In this document: positions 1 to 9,707 of the stretch, piece by piece
Numbering within the stretch: the first letter of the stretch is position 1
Layout of the letters: each line of letters begins with the position of its first letter
Assembly (NCBI GenBank): GCA_900551445.1
Contig: URWA01000010.1
Coordinates: 30,563 to 94,562 of the forward strand
Direction of reading: 5' to 3'
Length of the DNA: 64,000 bases
Origin: an uncultured Bacteroides sp.
Lineage (GTDB): Bacteria; Bacteroidota; Bacteroidia; Bacteroidales; Bacteroidaceae
Notes under the pieces: generated by a model
Told to the model about the DNA's origin: nothing
What the model saw: only the letters and a program-made list of their open reading frames with translations
Databases searched by the model: none
Made by a program: the position numbers and the translations under genes

Positions 1-234
1 GTTTCGTGGTGAGAAAAAGCCCTTGGTTGTCGGTAGCCAGATGATCCGATCCTCGATTTAGGAATTGAACCACGTGGCACTGCCATCCAGTTTGTAGACG
101 TTCTTCTTGTCGACATCGAAACTCACGCCCGCATCATAACTGAAACCGTGCTCGTTTTTCAGACTGGAGTTCCCACCGGGTAAAAAGTAAAGATCATTTA
201 AGGTTGGGAAACGGTAATTATGCGAAATCGAAGT
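1..234 (-). pseudogene. TonB-dependent receptor fragment (decayed)
   Basis: Read on the minus strand, this stretch encodes a piece of a TonB-dependent outer membrane receptor barrel. It contains NYRFPTLNDLYFLPGGN, the segment typical of BtuB/FepA-like receptors, followed by LKNEHGFSYDAGVSF and IIWLPTTKGFFSPRN. One in-frame TAA (plus positions 58-60) interrupts it between WFNS and IED. No homologous reading continues above about position 234, so the N-terminal part is missing, and the C-terminus lies outside the window. Such receptors import corrinoids or iron chelates. The substrate cannot be told from this piece. Confidence 0.7.
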
Positions 235-786
235 TTTTTATCATTATATCCCCTTTATGGGAAAGTAGATTGGACAAGCTCATTACTCCCCCTGAAACGA
301 CAAAGTAACCGTTATGTTGATCTCTCAAAATTTTTCCCAGTTGTAGCGTGACTACGGTAACAAAAGAACTACTATCATATAAAGAGTGAGGCCAGAGGGA
401 TTATCGTAAACGATATCGCACGTATCAAAGCTAATCTTGGGATGTCACACTTGGCCCAAAATGGGTAAGGAGCAGAAGTCCTGTTAATAACCGTCCAGCT
501 GAATACCACCCATACTGCCGCTAAAAGAAGGAAATATAAGAGTCTTATATTTTGAATATCACAATATTAGAATACTTGGATATTTAGTCTCTTTATTTAT
601 CTGAATTACGGTTTCCTTTTTACACGAAATACATTTATAAAAGAGAGAAAAAAATTTGAGAAATTGTAGATTCAGTTAGTATTTTAGCACAAAGAACTAA
701 AATGATAAATAATAGAGCCAAAAATGAAATATATTATTTTATAAAAACTAAGAACTTTGCAAAATAAAATCAAAACACAAAGCATC
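235..786. other. non-coding or degenerate stretch
   Basis: No convincing gene is visible here. A few short translated pieces on the minus strand have an outer membrane receptor flavour, for example SGSMGGIQLDGY near 490-525, which suggests more debris of the neighbouring TonB receptor. The last 150 bases are AT-rich and hold the promoter region of the OmpA-family gene that follows. A box resembling the Bacteroides -7 element (GAACTTTG) lies about 30 bases before its ATG. Confidence 0.4.
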
Positions 787-1947
787 ATGAAGAAAATTTT
801 TACAACTTTGTTTTTATCTGGTATTTTTATGTATCACACAAATGCCCAGACTGCGGTAGAAGGTAATAAATTCTTGGACAACTGGTCCATTGGGGTTAGT
901 GCAGGAGGAACAACCCCGTTAACACATCACTCCTTCTTTGGAAATATGCGCCCAATCACGGGGATAGAATTGAATAAACAATTGACACCGGTTTTTGGTT
1001 TCGGTCTAGAGGCAGTCGGAAGTTTTAACACTTCACAAAGTCGGACAGTTTTCGACCGCTCCAATGTTAGTCTATTGGGGCTGGTGAACCTGAACAATCT
1101 TTTTGGAACCTATACGGGAACCCCAAGACCTTTTGAAATCGAAGCGATCGCCGGAATCGGGTGGTTGCATTATTACATGAACCAGGGAATGGGTTCCGAT
1201 CAGAACAGCATGTCAACAAAACTGGGGCTAAATTTTAATTTTAACTTGGGAGAAAGTAAGGCGTGGACACTAGCTCTCAAACCAGCCTTGGTCTATGATA
1301 TGAACGCTATGGGTTCCGAGCCCGTGTGTTTCCACTCTAAACAGGCAGTATGGGAGATATCTATCGGACTGAAATATCACTTCGGATGTAGTAATGGGAA
1401 ACATCATTTTACAAAGGTGAGACCTTACGACCAGCAGGAGGTGAATGTTCTGAACGAGAAAATCAATCAACTTCATTCACAAATCGGAAAAAATGCCGAA
1501 GCGTTGGAGGAAGCAGTTCAGAAAGTGACGGAACTGGAAGTTGCGTTGGCCAAATGCCAGAGCCAAGAACCAAAAATCATGAAAGACACTATTGACAACA
1601 GCAGAAAGACACTGGAATCCGTCATAACTTTCCGCCAAGGCAAGACAACCATTGACAACTCTCAACTCCCGAACATCGAACGTATCGCGACTTATTTAAA
1701 GAACCACAAGGAAGCAAGTGTGGTCATCAAAGGATATGCCTCCCCTGAGGGAAGTGTGGAAGTGAACGAGCGGCTTGCTCAACAAAGAGCGGAGATTGTA
1801 AAAAAAATGCTAACGGACAGGTATGGAATTGCAGGAAAACGGATTGTAGCCGAAGGCCAGGGAATAGGGAACATGTTCGAGGAGCCTGATTGGAATCGGG
1901 TAAGTATCTGTACAATCAATGTGGAAAAGGAATCTCACAAGCACTAA
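787..1947 (+). CDS. OmpA-family outer membrane protein
   Basis: This is an outer membrane beta-barrel protein with a C-terminal OmpA-like peptidoglycan-binding domain. The chosen start (787) gives a clean signal peptide, MKKIFTTLFLSGIFMYHTNA, ending at a Sec cleavage site; the frame is open 30 bases further up but that part is not signal-like. Residues about 25-210 form an alternating beta-barrel region with many aromatic and glycine residues. About 215-265 is a heptad-rich coiled coil. About 280-380 is the OmpA domain with GYASPEGSVEVNERLAQQRA, the usual peptidoglycan contact region. It resembles the P40/P41-type proteins that anchor the outer membrane to the wall in Bacteroidetes. It stands alone, with an aquaporin gene 80 bases downstream. 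Confidence 0.85.
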   Translation: MKKIFTTLFLSGIFMYHTNAQTAVEGNKFLDNWSIGVSAGGTTPLTHHSFFGNMRPITGIELNKQLTPVFGFGLEAVGSFNTSQSRTVFDRSNVSLLGLVNLNNLFGTYTGTPRPFEIEAIAGIGWLHYYMNQGMGSDQNSMSTKLGLNFNFNLGESKAWTLALKPALVYDMNAMGSEPVCFHSKQAVWEISIGLKYHFGCSNGKHHFTKVRPYDQQEVNVLNEKINQLHSQIGKNAEALEEAVQKVTELEVALAKCQSQEPKIMKDTIDNSRKTLESVITFRQGKTTIDNSQLPNIERIATYLKNHKEASVVIKGYASPEGSVEVNERLAQQRAEIVKKMLTDRYGIAGKRIVAEGQGIGNMFEEPDWNRVSICTINVEKESHKH

Positions 1948-2029
1948 ATGGTCTGGATATAAACCGGGAAGATACAATTGTCTGAACCGAATGCATTAAT
2001 AATTTTTATCTATACTTAATTTGAATGTC

Positions 2030-2722
2030 ATGAACAAGTATATATCTGAAATGATCGGGACAATGGTTCTTGTATTAATGGGATGTGGAAGTGCCATTTT
2101 CGCAGGGGATACGCCTGGGGCAGTTAGCACTGGAGTGGGTACGGTGGGAGTTGCCATGGCCTTCGGACTGTCAGTGGTCGCCATGGCATACACCATTGGC
2201 GGGATATCTGGTTGTCACATAAACCCAGCGATTACGCTGGGTGTATACTGCTCGGGAGGAATGGGCGGTAAAGATGCCCTGTTATACATGATTTTTCAGG
2301 TAATCGGAGGGATTCTTGGGTCGACCATACTTTTCATACTGGTTTCCACGGGATCATATTCCGGTCCCACTATGACAGGGAGCAATGGCTTTGGTGAGGG
2401 AGAAATGTTACAGGCCTTTATTGCCGAGACCGTTTTTACATTTATTTTCGTTCTTGTAGCACTGGGAGCTACAGACAAAAGGAAAGGGGCCGGTAAATTG
2501 GCGGGGTTGGCCATCGGATTGACACTTATCCTCGTGCATATCGTGTGTATCCCAATCACCGGGACATCGGTAAATCCTGCACGTAGCATAGGACCAGCGC
2601 TTTTCGAGGGGGGCAGCGCGATTTCCCAACTTTGGCTTTTTGTTGTCGCTCCCTTAACAGGAAGTTTGGCTAGTTCCATTGTGTGGAAAACTATTTCTCA
2701 CCATAGTGATAAACAACAATGA
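2030..2722 (+). CDS. aqpZ: Aquaporin Z-type water channel (MIP family)
   Basis: This is a six-helix major intrinsic protein that moves water across the inner membrane. Both half-helix NPA motifs are present: HINPAITLG near residue 65 and TSVNPARSIGPALF near residue 183. The Arg after the second NPA and the His-containing first half fit the narrow water-selective AqpZ filter better than a glycerol channel. The ATG at 2030 is preferred over the in-frame TTG at 2021 because it starts directly at the first helix. At 230 residues it has normal length. A strong hairpin terminator follows four bases after the stop. Confidence 0.9.
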   Translation: MNKYISEMIGTMVLVLMGCGSAIFAGDTPGAVSTGVGTVGVAMAFGLSVVAMAYTIGGISGCHINPAITLGVYCSGGMGGKDALLYMIFQVIGGILGSTILFILVSTGSYSGPTMTGSNGFGEGEMLQAFIAETVFTFIFVLVALGATDKRKGAGKLAGLAIGLTLILVHIVCIPITGTSVNPARSIGPALFEGGSAISQLWLFVVAPLTGSLASSIVWKTISHHSDKQQ

Positions 2723-2725
2723 TGG

Positions 2726-2770
2726 AAAAGAGGATGATTGGAGCCTTCGCTTCTCGTGTCATCCTCTTTT
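2726..2770 (+). terminator. Rho-independent terminator after aqpZ
   Basis: A perfect 12-bp stem (AAAAGAGGATGA paired with TCATCCTCTTTT) encloses a loop of about 21 bases and is followed by GTTTG. It starts right after the aquaporin stop codon. Confidence 0.75.
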
Positions 2771-2953
2771 GTTTGATACGCTAACAAGTAATATCTTTTG
2801 ATAGCATTCATCTGTATATGCCTCTTTCCCGTGAAAGAGCAGAGAGTTTGATATCACTAATTTCGACATTGTTATACTGTATAATTACCAATCGCATATA
2901 ATGTGTTTAAATTGATATTTCAGTATATGACAAAAATTTTAACACAATATAAA

Positions 2954-3157
2954 ATGTCAAAAAGTAACTCTTTACAGAATTCCAAGGTGTTTGTTATGCG
3001 TGGAAATGTGATAGACATAGCCGTGGGTGTAATCATTGGCGGCACCTTCGGGAAAATAATTTCTTCAGCAGCGGCGGACATCATCACCCCGATAGAAAAG
3101 CCAATAGGCGACACTAAGTTCTCGGAACTGAGATGGGGCTATATTTCGCCCGGATAG
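2954..3157 (+). pseudogene. mscL: Truncated MscL mechanosensitive channel
   Basis: The first 40 residues match the N-terminus of the large-conductance mechanosensitive channel, with MRGNVIDIAVGVIIGGTFGK (amphipathic helix and first membrane helix). The frame then drifts through a degenerate periplasmic loop (FSELRW is still recognisable) and stops at a TAG after 67 residues. A normal MscL has about 135-150 residues and a second membrane helix. No second helix is found in any frame before the HU gene at 3326. It is therefore a 3'-truncated, presumably inactive copy. Confidence 0.75.
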
Positions 3158-3325
3158 TCAGCGAGATTGAACAGACGACCATGTTAAAGAAACGAAAAAC
3201 GTTTGTTTAAACGGCATGATCGGTATCAGGCAGGGAAAGTGTCTAAGGAATAACAGACTACTCCTTGAGGGTGGCGACTTTCCTCTACCTAAACGACAAA
3301 ATAGTACGAACATTAAAACTGTGAT

Positions 3326-3613
3326 ATGACTAAAGCAGATATTATAAAGCGGATCTCCGAGGAACAAGGGATTGACCAAAAGACCGTTGCCTTGGTAATC
3401 GAGGGTTTCATGAAATGCGTGAAGGATGCACTTGGCAGAGGCAGAAGTGTATTTCTGCGCGGGTTCGGCACATTTTCTTTAAAGAAAAGGGCAGCAAAGA
3501 AGGCACAGAATATCCAGCAGCACACAACTATATTTATTCCGGCTCGTAAGGTTCCCCATTTTAAACCCTCGGATTCTTTTCTATTGTGCCGGGAAGGAGA
3601 TAATCGAAAATAG
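3326..3613 (+). CDS. HU/IHF-family DNA-binding protein
   Basis: A 95-residue histone-like protein that bends DNA as a dimer. It starts with the usual helix pair (MTKADIIKRISEEQGIDQ) and continues with VFLRGFGTFSLKKRAAKKA and a basic beta-arm containing IPARKVPHFKPSDSF, the HU signature including the Pro at the arm tip and the C-terminal FKPS segment. Length and motif order are normal, so it should be functional. It lies 170 bases after the mscL relic, near the probable left part of the mobile element. Such elements often carry their own HU for recombination, but a chromosomal role is equally possible. Confidence 0.88.
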   Translation: MTKADIIKRISEEQGIDQKTVALVIEGFMKCVKDALGRGRSVFLRGFGTFSLKKRAAKKAQNIQQHTTIFIPARKVPHFKPSDSFLLCREGDNRK

Positions 3614-3807
3614 ACTAGCCATAGAACTATTATTACTTGCTATAGTCGGCTTGTATTTATGATGGCGAAAATTTGATTTTTCTGCTTTAAATTTATCTGT
3701 GAAATAGAACACATTTCCACTGACTGTTATGCATTTTATTTGGGGCGTTGATTACCGATATTTGTATTTATAGTTTTTACTATATTACATATGGAGTAAA
3801 TCCTTTC
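3614..3807. other. AT-rich intergenic region
   Basis: Between the HU gene and the minus-strand hypothetical ORF I see AT-rich sequence without a recognisable coding or structural element. Confidence 0.4.
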
Positions 3808-4191
3808 TCATACTTTTCCACATGGAATCCAAACAATGGAATAGGCTTTTGCAAAGAATATCAGTGAGGTTAATCTATGGTATTCGCCAGCATTACTCTT
3901 GTGTATAATATAATGTACCTCGAAATGTTTGTCGACTTCACATGCTTTATATTCTATGTGAAAGACTTGTTGCCCTTCCAAAGTAATACAAGGAAGTTTC
4001 ATACCTCCAAATAGTGTATAGTCGAAATAGTCAATCTGAAATTCATACCATCTGTCATATGGATCGGCTTGTTTTGCCGTACTATCCTCATTCGCACAAA
4101 AGGGTGGATATTGAAAATACCCGAATAATCCTCTCACTATTCTACCTTTAAAGTACAAAAGGCCTACAGGAATTATACACTTTCCTGACAT
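3808..4191 (-). CDS. Hypothetical protein
   Basis: A 127-residue open frame on the minus strand that I do not recognise. It is rich in aromatic residues (WYEFQIDYFDYTLFGG) and has no signal peptide, clear membrane helix or known motif. It has a plausible amino acid composition for a real protein, but the surroundings are full of degenerate sequence and there is no supporting operon context. It may be a small orphan gene, a fragment, or chance. Confidence 0.3.
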   Translation of the reverse strand: MSGKCIIPVGLLYFKGRIVRGLFGYFQYPPFCANEDSTAKQADPYDRWYEFQIDYFDYTLFGGMKLPCITLEGQQVFHIEYKACEVDKHFEVHYIIHKSNAGEYHRLTSLIFFAKAYSIVWIPCGKV

Positions 4192-5016
4192 GCAGTGTAA
4201 GGGAATTGTATGCTTTTTATTTATACCCTTGTATGTCCCATATTTTTTAAGGGACCGTTGAAATATATTTCGTCATTATTACCTTTCCTCTCTTATTTTT
4301 ATGGGGAAAAAAGATTTATGTACGAATATGTGACATGGGAGGAATTCTCGTGGAAGAGGAAAAAGAGAAATAACAGATTCTTGTCACACTCGAACGGACT
4401 GGTAGTAACTGTACCGTGGGACCCGGATATTCGATTTCAGCTAAATGTCCCTGTGTGACGAGCTGAAAAAGTGAAGTATCGGCTGACAAGCGATACCTTT
4501 CGGTATAGGGACCTAATATTATTAACATCCATCGTCTGCACCTTCTACTTTAGAATATGTTTGCAAAATAATATGAATTCCATTGAGCTTACAATAAATT
4601 TTAATACGATCAGATACGGATATTATGCGACAAAATCAGTTTCGAGATCTACAATTATGAACGCTGGATAGGAATGTGACGGACGGGATTTCACCTTCTC
4701 ATTAAATTCCGCCAGACAAAAGAGAGAATAGCACAAATAATAGAAGAACGGGTGATCATCCCCATAATAATCGAACTTTTGGGAAAAACATTTACATAAA
4801 ATACTATCGGGAAGAGACTTGTCGTCTGACAACCAATGGGAGGCCGTTTGTTGGAATCTCCAATTCAAGCACGGGGCTGGTATTTTTTTAGGAAGTCCAC
4901 ATCCAATGGACAAACTTGTATCATAAATACTCCCTATATAATACGGAACAGATGCGTGAGTTGTAGGCGGTAGTCACCCCCTGATAACGGTTCGCACGGG
5001 CATACGACATACCTTA
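4192..5016. other. Stretch without convincing genes
   Basis: Several short open frames occur on both strands but none shows a recognisable domain, a good start or an operon partner. Base composition and scattered stops suggest decayed coding sequence at the left part of the mobile element. I see no repeat or RNA gene here. Confidence 0.35.
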
Positions 5017-5068
5017 ACAAAAGGTGTACACCTGCCTTACAGTTCTGTAAACCATGTGCACCTTTTGT
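5017..5068. repeat. Inverted repeat, terminator-like
   Basis: ACAAAAGGTGTACA (5017-5030) pairs with TGTGCACCTTTTGT (5055-5068) over 14 positions with a single G-U pair, around a 24-base loop. It lies 125 bases before the rteC-like start. It could terminate transcription entering from the left or act as an operator or leader hairpin for the regulator gene. Confidence 0.55.
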
Positions 5069-5193
5069 ATTTACACTCCACTACTATTTATTGATATTCA
5101 TGTTAGTTGATTATATATCAAAATCTGCCATTCCCAGCAGCTTATTTTCTTGCCGGAAGGCATCGATTGTCAAACTTAAAAAGAACGAACCGT

Positions 5194-5823
5194 ATGAAAG
5201 CATTAACGACACACCGTCTGCTGGATTGCTTCAGGAAAGCGGTCCAGGGAGAAGAATCCATCTCAGAAAACATATTGTCATCCGCTTACGATGAATTACT
5301 AGACTATCTGCTACAACTTGCAAAAGGTGAACTGCCCTTTCTTGAAAAGCTCCGGTACCTATATCATCTGGAAGTGGAGTTGGACACCTGCCTGAACATG
5401 GTGGAGAAAACTACCAGCAAACATCTACATGTATGTCTGAAAAAGGCAGTCGCTCTTGTCAAGACCGAAATCGAATTACTCCGTTTCTCCGTAGAACATC
5501 CCGAATACTGCGCTGTTCATCCGGCTACAGAAGAGAATAACGCATCCGTTATCTCCCTCCACTGGAAGAGTTCCCTAGTAAACCTGATGGAGCTGATCGC
5601 CTCATTGTACTACTTGGGAGTGATAACGGACGGCAACGGTAACCAGCAGTCATTCGCTTCCCTGGTGGTAGCATTCGAAGGATTCCTGCACATCCGAATT
5701 CCCAAGCCCTATGATTTACGTGCAGACCTTGCCAGACGCAAGAAAAGTCTCTCGGTATTGCTCCCAAAACTCCGGGAGGCCTTTGAAAAAAACATCATAA
5801 ACTGCGGGATCGGGCACGGATGA
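5194..5823 (+). CDS. rteC: RteC-like conjugative element regulator
   Basis: This is a 209-residue relative of RteC, the DNA-binding regulator that activates excision genes of CTnDOT-type elements. The C-terminal half carries the typical sequence KSSLVNLMELIASLYYLGV followed by a segment equivalent to the RteC winged-helix region (FLHIRIPKPYDLRADLARRK). The ATG at 5194 is chosen; the frame is open upstream to 5107, but that part looks unlike the family. It precedes the mob genes on the same strand. Its stop codon lies 20 bases from an array of 10-bp-periodic repeats (5842-5876). RteC proteins bind near excision promoters, so this protein is a candidate to bind the related arrays at 15725 and 25729; that is inference. 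Confidence 0.75.
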   Translation: MKALTTHRLLDCFRKAVQGEESISENILSSAYDELLDYLLQLAKGELPFLEKLRYLYHLEVELDTCLNMVEKTTSKHLHVCLKKAVALVKTEIELLRFSVEHPEYCAVHPATEENNASVISLHWKSSLVNLMELIASLYYLGVITDGNGNQQSFASLVVAFEGFLHIRIPKPYDLRADLARRKKSLSVLLPKLREAFEKNIINCGIGHG

Positions 5824-5841
5824 CAGAGAGGAAAATCCCCC

Positions 5842-5876
5842 TGTCAGCAAAAGTCATTTTTTGTCAGAGATAGTCA
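5842..5876 (-). promoter_or_regulatory. Four TGAC(A/T) iterons at exact 10-bp spacing (site C)
   Basis: On the minus strand TGACT, TGACA, TGACT and TGACA occur at plus positions 5872-5876, 5862-5866, 5852-5856 and 5842-5846, one per helical turn. The intervening 5-base spacers are not conserved. The array lies between rteC and mobA, where an origin of transfer or mob promoter would be expected. Two similar arrays in the opposite orientation lie upstream of other operons of the same element. Confidence 0.6.
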
Positions 5877-5940
5877 CCTTCCGAAATTAGGCAGGTATCC
5901 GAATTATCGTTTACTTTGCTCCGGTAAAAACATCAATAAT

Positions 5941-6405
5941 ATGGCTAAAATCAAACAGGCGTACAAGAAAGAGAAAACGGCCGCTTCCCGGACATGAAGA
6001 GGGGGGCGCAGTCCGAAGGAATCCTCCCAGCTCCATTCCTATTACTACGGATTCCGTCTGAACGAGCTCCAAAACATCGAGTTCGAGCGGCTCTATGAGA
6101 ATTCCGGTGCCGGAACCAAGTCGCAGTTCATCCTGGCGTCCATTTTCGGCAAACCGATGAAAGTGGTGAAAATCGACAAGGCGGCCACGGACTATTACAT
6201 CAAGCTCACCAACCTGCAGAGCGAGTACCGCCGCATCGGGGTGAACTATAACCAGATTCTCAAGGCGGTCCATAGCGGGGAACTGACCGAAAAGAAAGCC
6301 CTCGCCCTGCTTTACAAACTGGAACAGCTGACCGTGGAACTCGTATCGTTGAACAAGGAAATCATCCGTCTTACCAAAGAGTTTGAACAATGGTTGCAAA
6401 GATAA
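5941..6405 (+). pseudogene. mobA: MobA-type relaxosome accessory protein, in-frame UGA
   Basis: This encodes a plasmid/transposon mobilization protein that helps the relaxase at the origin of transfer. The ribbon-helix-helix-like start (GGRSPKES, YYYGFRLNELQNIEFERLYE) and the family hallmark RRIGVNYNQILKAVHSG near residue 100 are clear. Translation from ATG 5941 meets a single UGA at codon 19 (5995-5997); downstream the frame is open to 6405. Total length with the UGA read through (154 residues) is normal for the family. The gene overlaps the start of mobB by 16 bases, as is usual for coupled mob genes. It is either inactivated by one nonsense change, restarted internally, or read through. 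Confidence 0.8.
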
Positions 6406-7622
6406 CATCCGGTGCCGCCATCTACGGGGCGCTGTATTACAATCAGGAAAAAGTGGAGAAGGGGAAAGCGCGGACACTGGCATGAAACCGCGTGATGGAG
6501 ACACCGGAGGGAAAGGTCGGCATCACCGAATGCATGCGCAGCTTCGAACCTTACCTTGCCATGAACCGCCGGACGGAAAAGCCGGTGATCCACCTCTCGC
6601 TCAATCCCCATCCCGATGACGTGCTCTCCGACGAACAGCTGGAAGCCATCGGACGGGAATATATGGACAAGCTCGGATATGGCGACCAGCCTTACATTAT
6701 CTTCCGCCATGACGACAACGCGCGTCCTCACATCCATATAGTCTCCCTGCGCATTGATGAACAGGGAAGAAAGCTTAGGGATTACAAGGAATGGGAACGT
6801 TCGACGGACATCTGCCGGGAACTAGAAAGGAAATACGGCCTGCTGCAGTCACGTGGGGAGGAATACAGGATTTCCCGGCCGATGACCGCGGTGGACTACA
6901 CGAAAGGCGATCTGAAACATCAGATTGCGGGTGTGGTAAAACCGGCTGTGCAGAATTACCGCTTCCAGTCGTTCAAGGAGTTCAGGGCACTGCTCGGACT
7001 TTTCAACGTGACCGTGGAGGAAGTGCATAAGGTCGTGGACGGGAAACGTTGCGACGGTCTGGTCTATGCGGCGACCGACTGAAAGGGAAAACGTACCGGG
7101 GTCGGAATCAAATCCAGCAATATCGGTAAAAGCGTGGGATACCGTGCCCTCCAAAAGAGGTTCTCACAAAGCAGAACATGGATGAAAAAGCATCCCCTGC
7201 CGGAAAAGACAAGGGAAAACATCCGTACGGCACTCCGCCGGGATACCCGTGAAGGGTTCCTGCACGAGCTGGCAGGCAAAGGCATCGTGCCCGTACTCTG
7301 GGAGAACGGGGCGGGCGTGATCTACGGCGTGACCTATATAGACCATAATATCAGGGCGGTCTTCAAGGGATCGGCGCTCGGCAAGGAGTTCTCCGCTTCG
7401 GTTATCAACCGGAAATACGGCACGCTCCCGTCCGTCCCCGACAGGCCGGCTCCCGGACAGGAACCGCCCGTGAATACGGACACAAGGGAGACGGGGCTTG
7501 CGGAAGGCCTGCTGGATATCTTCTCCATGGAATCCTGTCCCTACCCGGCTGAGGACATTCCCCGGAATATTTATGGAAAGAAGAAAAAGAGGAAGGGGCG
7601 GAAAGGCCCGCGGATCAACTAA
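6390..7622 (+). pseudogene. mobB: MobB relaxase, two in-frame UGA codons
   Basis: A relaxase/mobilization nuclease of the MobB family of Bacteroides elements, which nicks oriT and leads the strand into the recipient. The N-terminal IYGALYYNQEKVEKGKA is typical. The conserved core PVIHLSLNPHPDD and the HUH metal site HDDNARPHIHIVSLRID (three histidines) lie at about residues 70-120. UGA codons interrupt the frame at 6483-6485 (codon 32) and 7080-7082 (codon 231); otherwise it is open over 411 codons with no frameshift. The C-terminal part is rich in basic residues. The start overlaps mobA. The catalytic core itself is intact between the two stops. Confidence 0.8.
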
Positions 7623-7658
7623 CGAAGTATTCACATATAACAACCAATCATATCCCAT

Positions 7659-9671
7659 ATGGCACAAGAAGATTCCAGAGGACTCGGCAAGACCATCGAC
7701 TTCATGCGGGCGGTTAGCATCCTGTTCCTCGTGATGAACATCTATTATTTCTGCTATCCGTTCTTCCATGCCGCCGGCTGTACCAACGGCATGGTGGACA
7801 GGATACTGCTGAATTTCCAGCATGACACCGGACTGTTCACCAGCTCCCCCGTGACCAAATGCTTCAGCCTGATGTTCCTTTTTTTCTCCTCGATGGGCGC
7901 CAAAGGGCGGAGGGTCTCAGAGATGACATGAAGGCGTATCGGCTGCTACCTGGCAGCCGGGCTGTTCCTCTATTGGGGAAGCGAGCTTTTCCTCACCGCT
8001 GGCTGGAGTGTTCCGCTCACCACCCTTGCGTATGTGTCCGCCCTTGCCGCCGGGTACATCTGCCTGCTCACCGCAGGCATGTGGGTCGGGCGTCTTTTAA
8101 AGGAACATCTGATGGATGACGTCTTCAATGAGGAGAACGAGTCCTTCATGCAGGAGACTCGCTTGATCACCAACGAATACTCGGTGAACCTGCCCACACG
8201 GTTCTATTATAAGAAGAAATGGCATGATGGGTGGATCAATGTCGTATTGCCCCAAAGGGGCTGCATAGTGGTCGGATCACCGGGCAGCGGGAAGAGCTAC
8301 TGTGTCATCAACCAGTTCATCAAGCAGCAGATAGAGAAAGGTTATGCGCTTTATTGCTATGATTTCAAGTTTCCCGACCTGAGCCTTATCGTCTATAACC
8401 ATCTGCTCAAGAATAAGGACAAGTACAAGGCGAACGTTCAGTTCTACGTAATCAACTTCGACGATCCGCGGCACAGCCACCGTTGCAACCCTATCAACCC
8501 GACATTCATGTCTGACATCGCCGACGCCTACGAATCGGCGTATGTGATCATGCTGAATTTGAATAGGACCTGGATACAGAAACAGGGCGACTTCTTCGTA
8601 GAAAGTCCGATCGTACTGTTTGCCGCCATCATATGGTATCTCAAAATCTACGAGAACGGGAAGTACTGTACCTTCCCCCACGCCATCGAGCTGCTGAACA
8701 AGCCCTACTCGGACATATTCACCATCCTGACCTCGTACAGGGAGCTGGAGAACTACCTCTCGCCTTTCATGGACGCCTGGAAAGGCGGGGCGATGGAGCA
8801 GCTCCAGGGCCAGATCGCAAGTGCCAAGATCCCGCTCTCGCGCATGATCAGCCCCTCGCTCTACTGGATCATGAGCGGGGACGACTTCACGCTGGATATC
8901 AATAACCCGGATGAGCCAAAGGTACTGTGCGTAGGCAACAACCCGGACCGGCAGAACATCTATTCGGCGGCCCTGGGGCTGTACAACGCCCGTATCGTCA
9001 AGATGGTGAACCGTAAGGGAAAGCTTAAGTGCTCCATCCTGGTGGACGAGGTTCCGACGATATATTTCAAAGGGCTCGACACCCTGATAGCCACGGCCCG
9101 CAGCAACAAGGTGGCCGTCTGTCTGGGCGCGCAGGATTTCAGTCAGCTGGTACGTGACTACGGTGAAAAGGAGGCGCGCGTCATCCAGAATACCGTCGGC
9201 AATATCTTTTCCGGGCAAGTGTTGGGGGAAACGGCCAAGAACCTCTCGGAACGGTTCGGGAAGGTGCTCCAGCAGCGCAAGTCCGTCAACATGACCCGTG
9301 AGGACACATCGACCAGCATCAGCACCCAACTAGACTCGCTGATACCGGCCTCGAAAATATCCAACCTCTCCCAGGGCATGTTCGTGGGAAGCGTCTGCGA
9401 CAGTTTCCGGGAGAAGATGGAACAGAAAATCTTCCACTGCGAGATCGTCGTGGACAACGCAAGGGTGGCGGCCGAGACGAAAGCCTATAAACCGATCCCC
9501 GTGATTACGGACTTTACCGGCGGGGACGGTAAGGACCATATGCGGGAAGAGATAGAGCGGAACTACTACCGCATCAAGGAGGAGGTGGGCGGGATCATCC
9601 AAAAGGAGCTCCGCCGCATAGAGAACGATCCGAACCTGAAACATCTGCTGGAAACGGAAGATGACGGGTAA
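7659..9671 (+). pseudogene. mobC: MobC/TraG-type coupling ATPase, one in-frame UGA
   Basis: A type IV coupling protein that brings the relaxase-DNA complex to the mating channel. Residues about 10-150 hold the N-terminal membrane segments. A Walker A motif GSPGSGKSY lies near residue 207 and the Walker B region ILVDEVPTIYF near residue 455. Highly conserved family segments such as NPINPTFMSDI and VGNIFSGQVLGETAKNLSERF are present. The reading frame is open over 671 codons except for a UGA at 7929-7931 (codon 91) in the membrane region, just after GRRVSEMT. The ATPase body downstream is undamaged and could be translated from an internal start, but without the first membrane helices. Confidence 0.82.
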
Positions 9672-9707
9672 CAATAGTTTAAACCATTCATTTTAATTTA
9701 TCGAATC

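Noticed and set aside
4210..4671. Short plus-strand ORFs before rteC
   Set aside because: No domain, no convincing start region and overlapping alternatives on the other strand; probably chance or decayed sequence.
5842..5876. TGAC repeats as a small CRISPR array
   Set aside because: The repeat unit is 5 bases with 5-base spacers, far below CRISPR dimensions, and no cas genes are present.
8277..9329. Long open frame on the minus strand opposite mobC
   Set aside because: It mirrors the codon structure of the GC-rich mobC gene, has no recognisable domain, and the plus strand carries clear ATPase motifs over the same bases.
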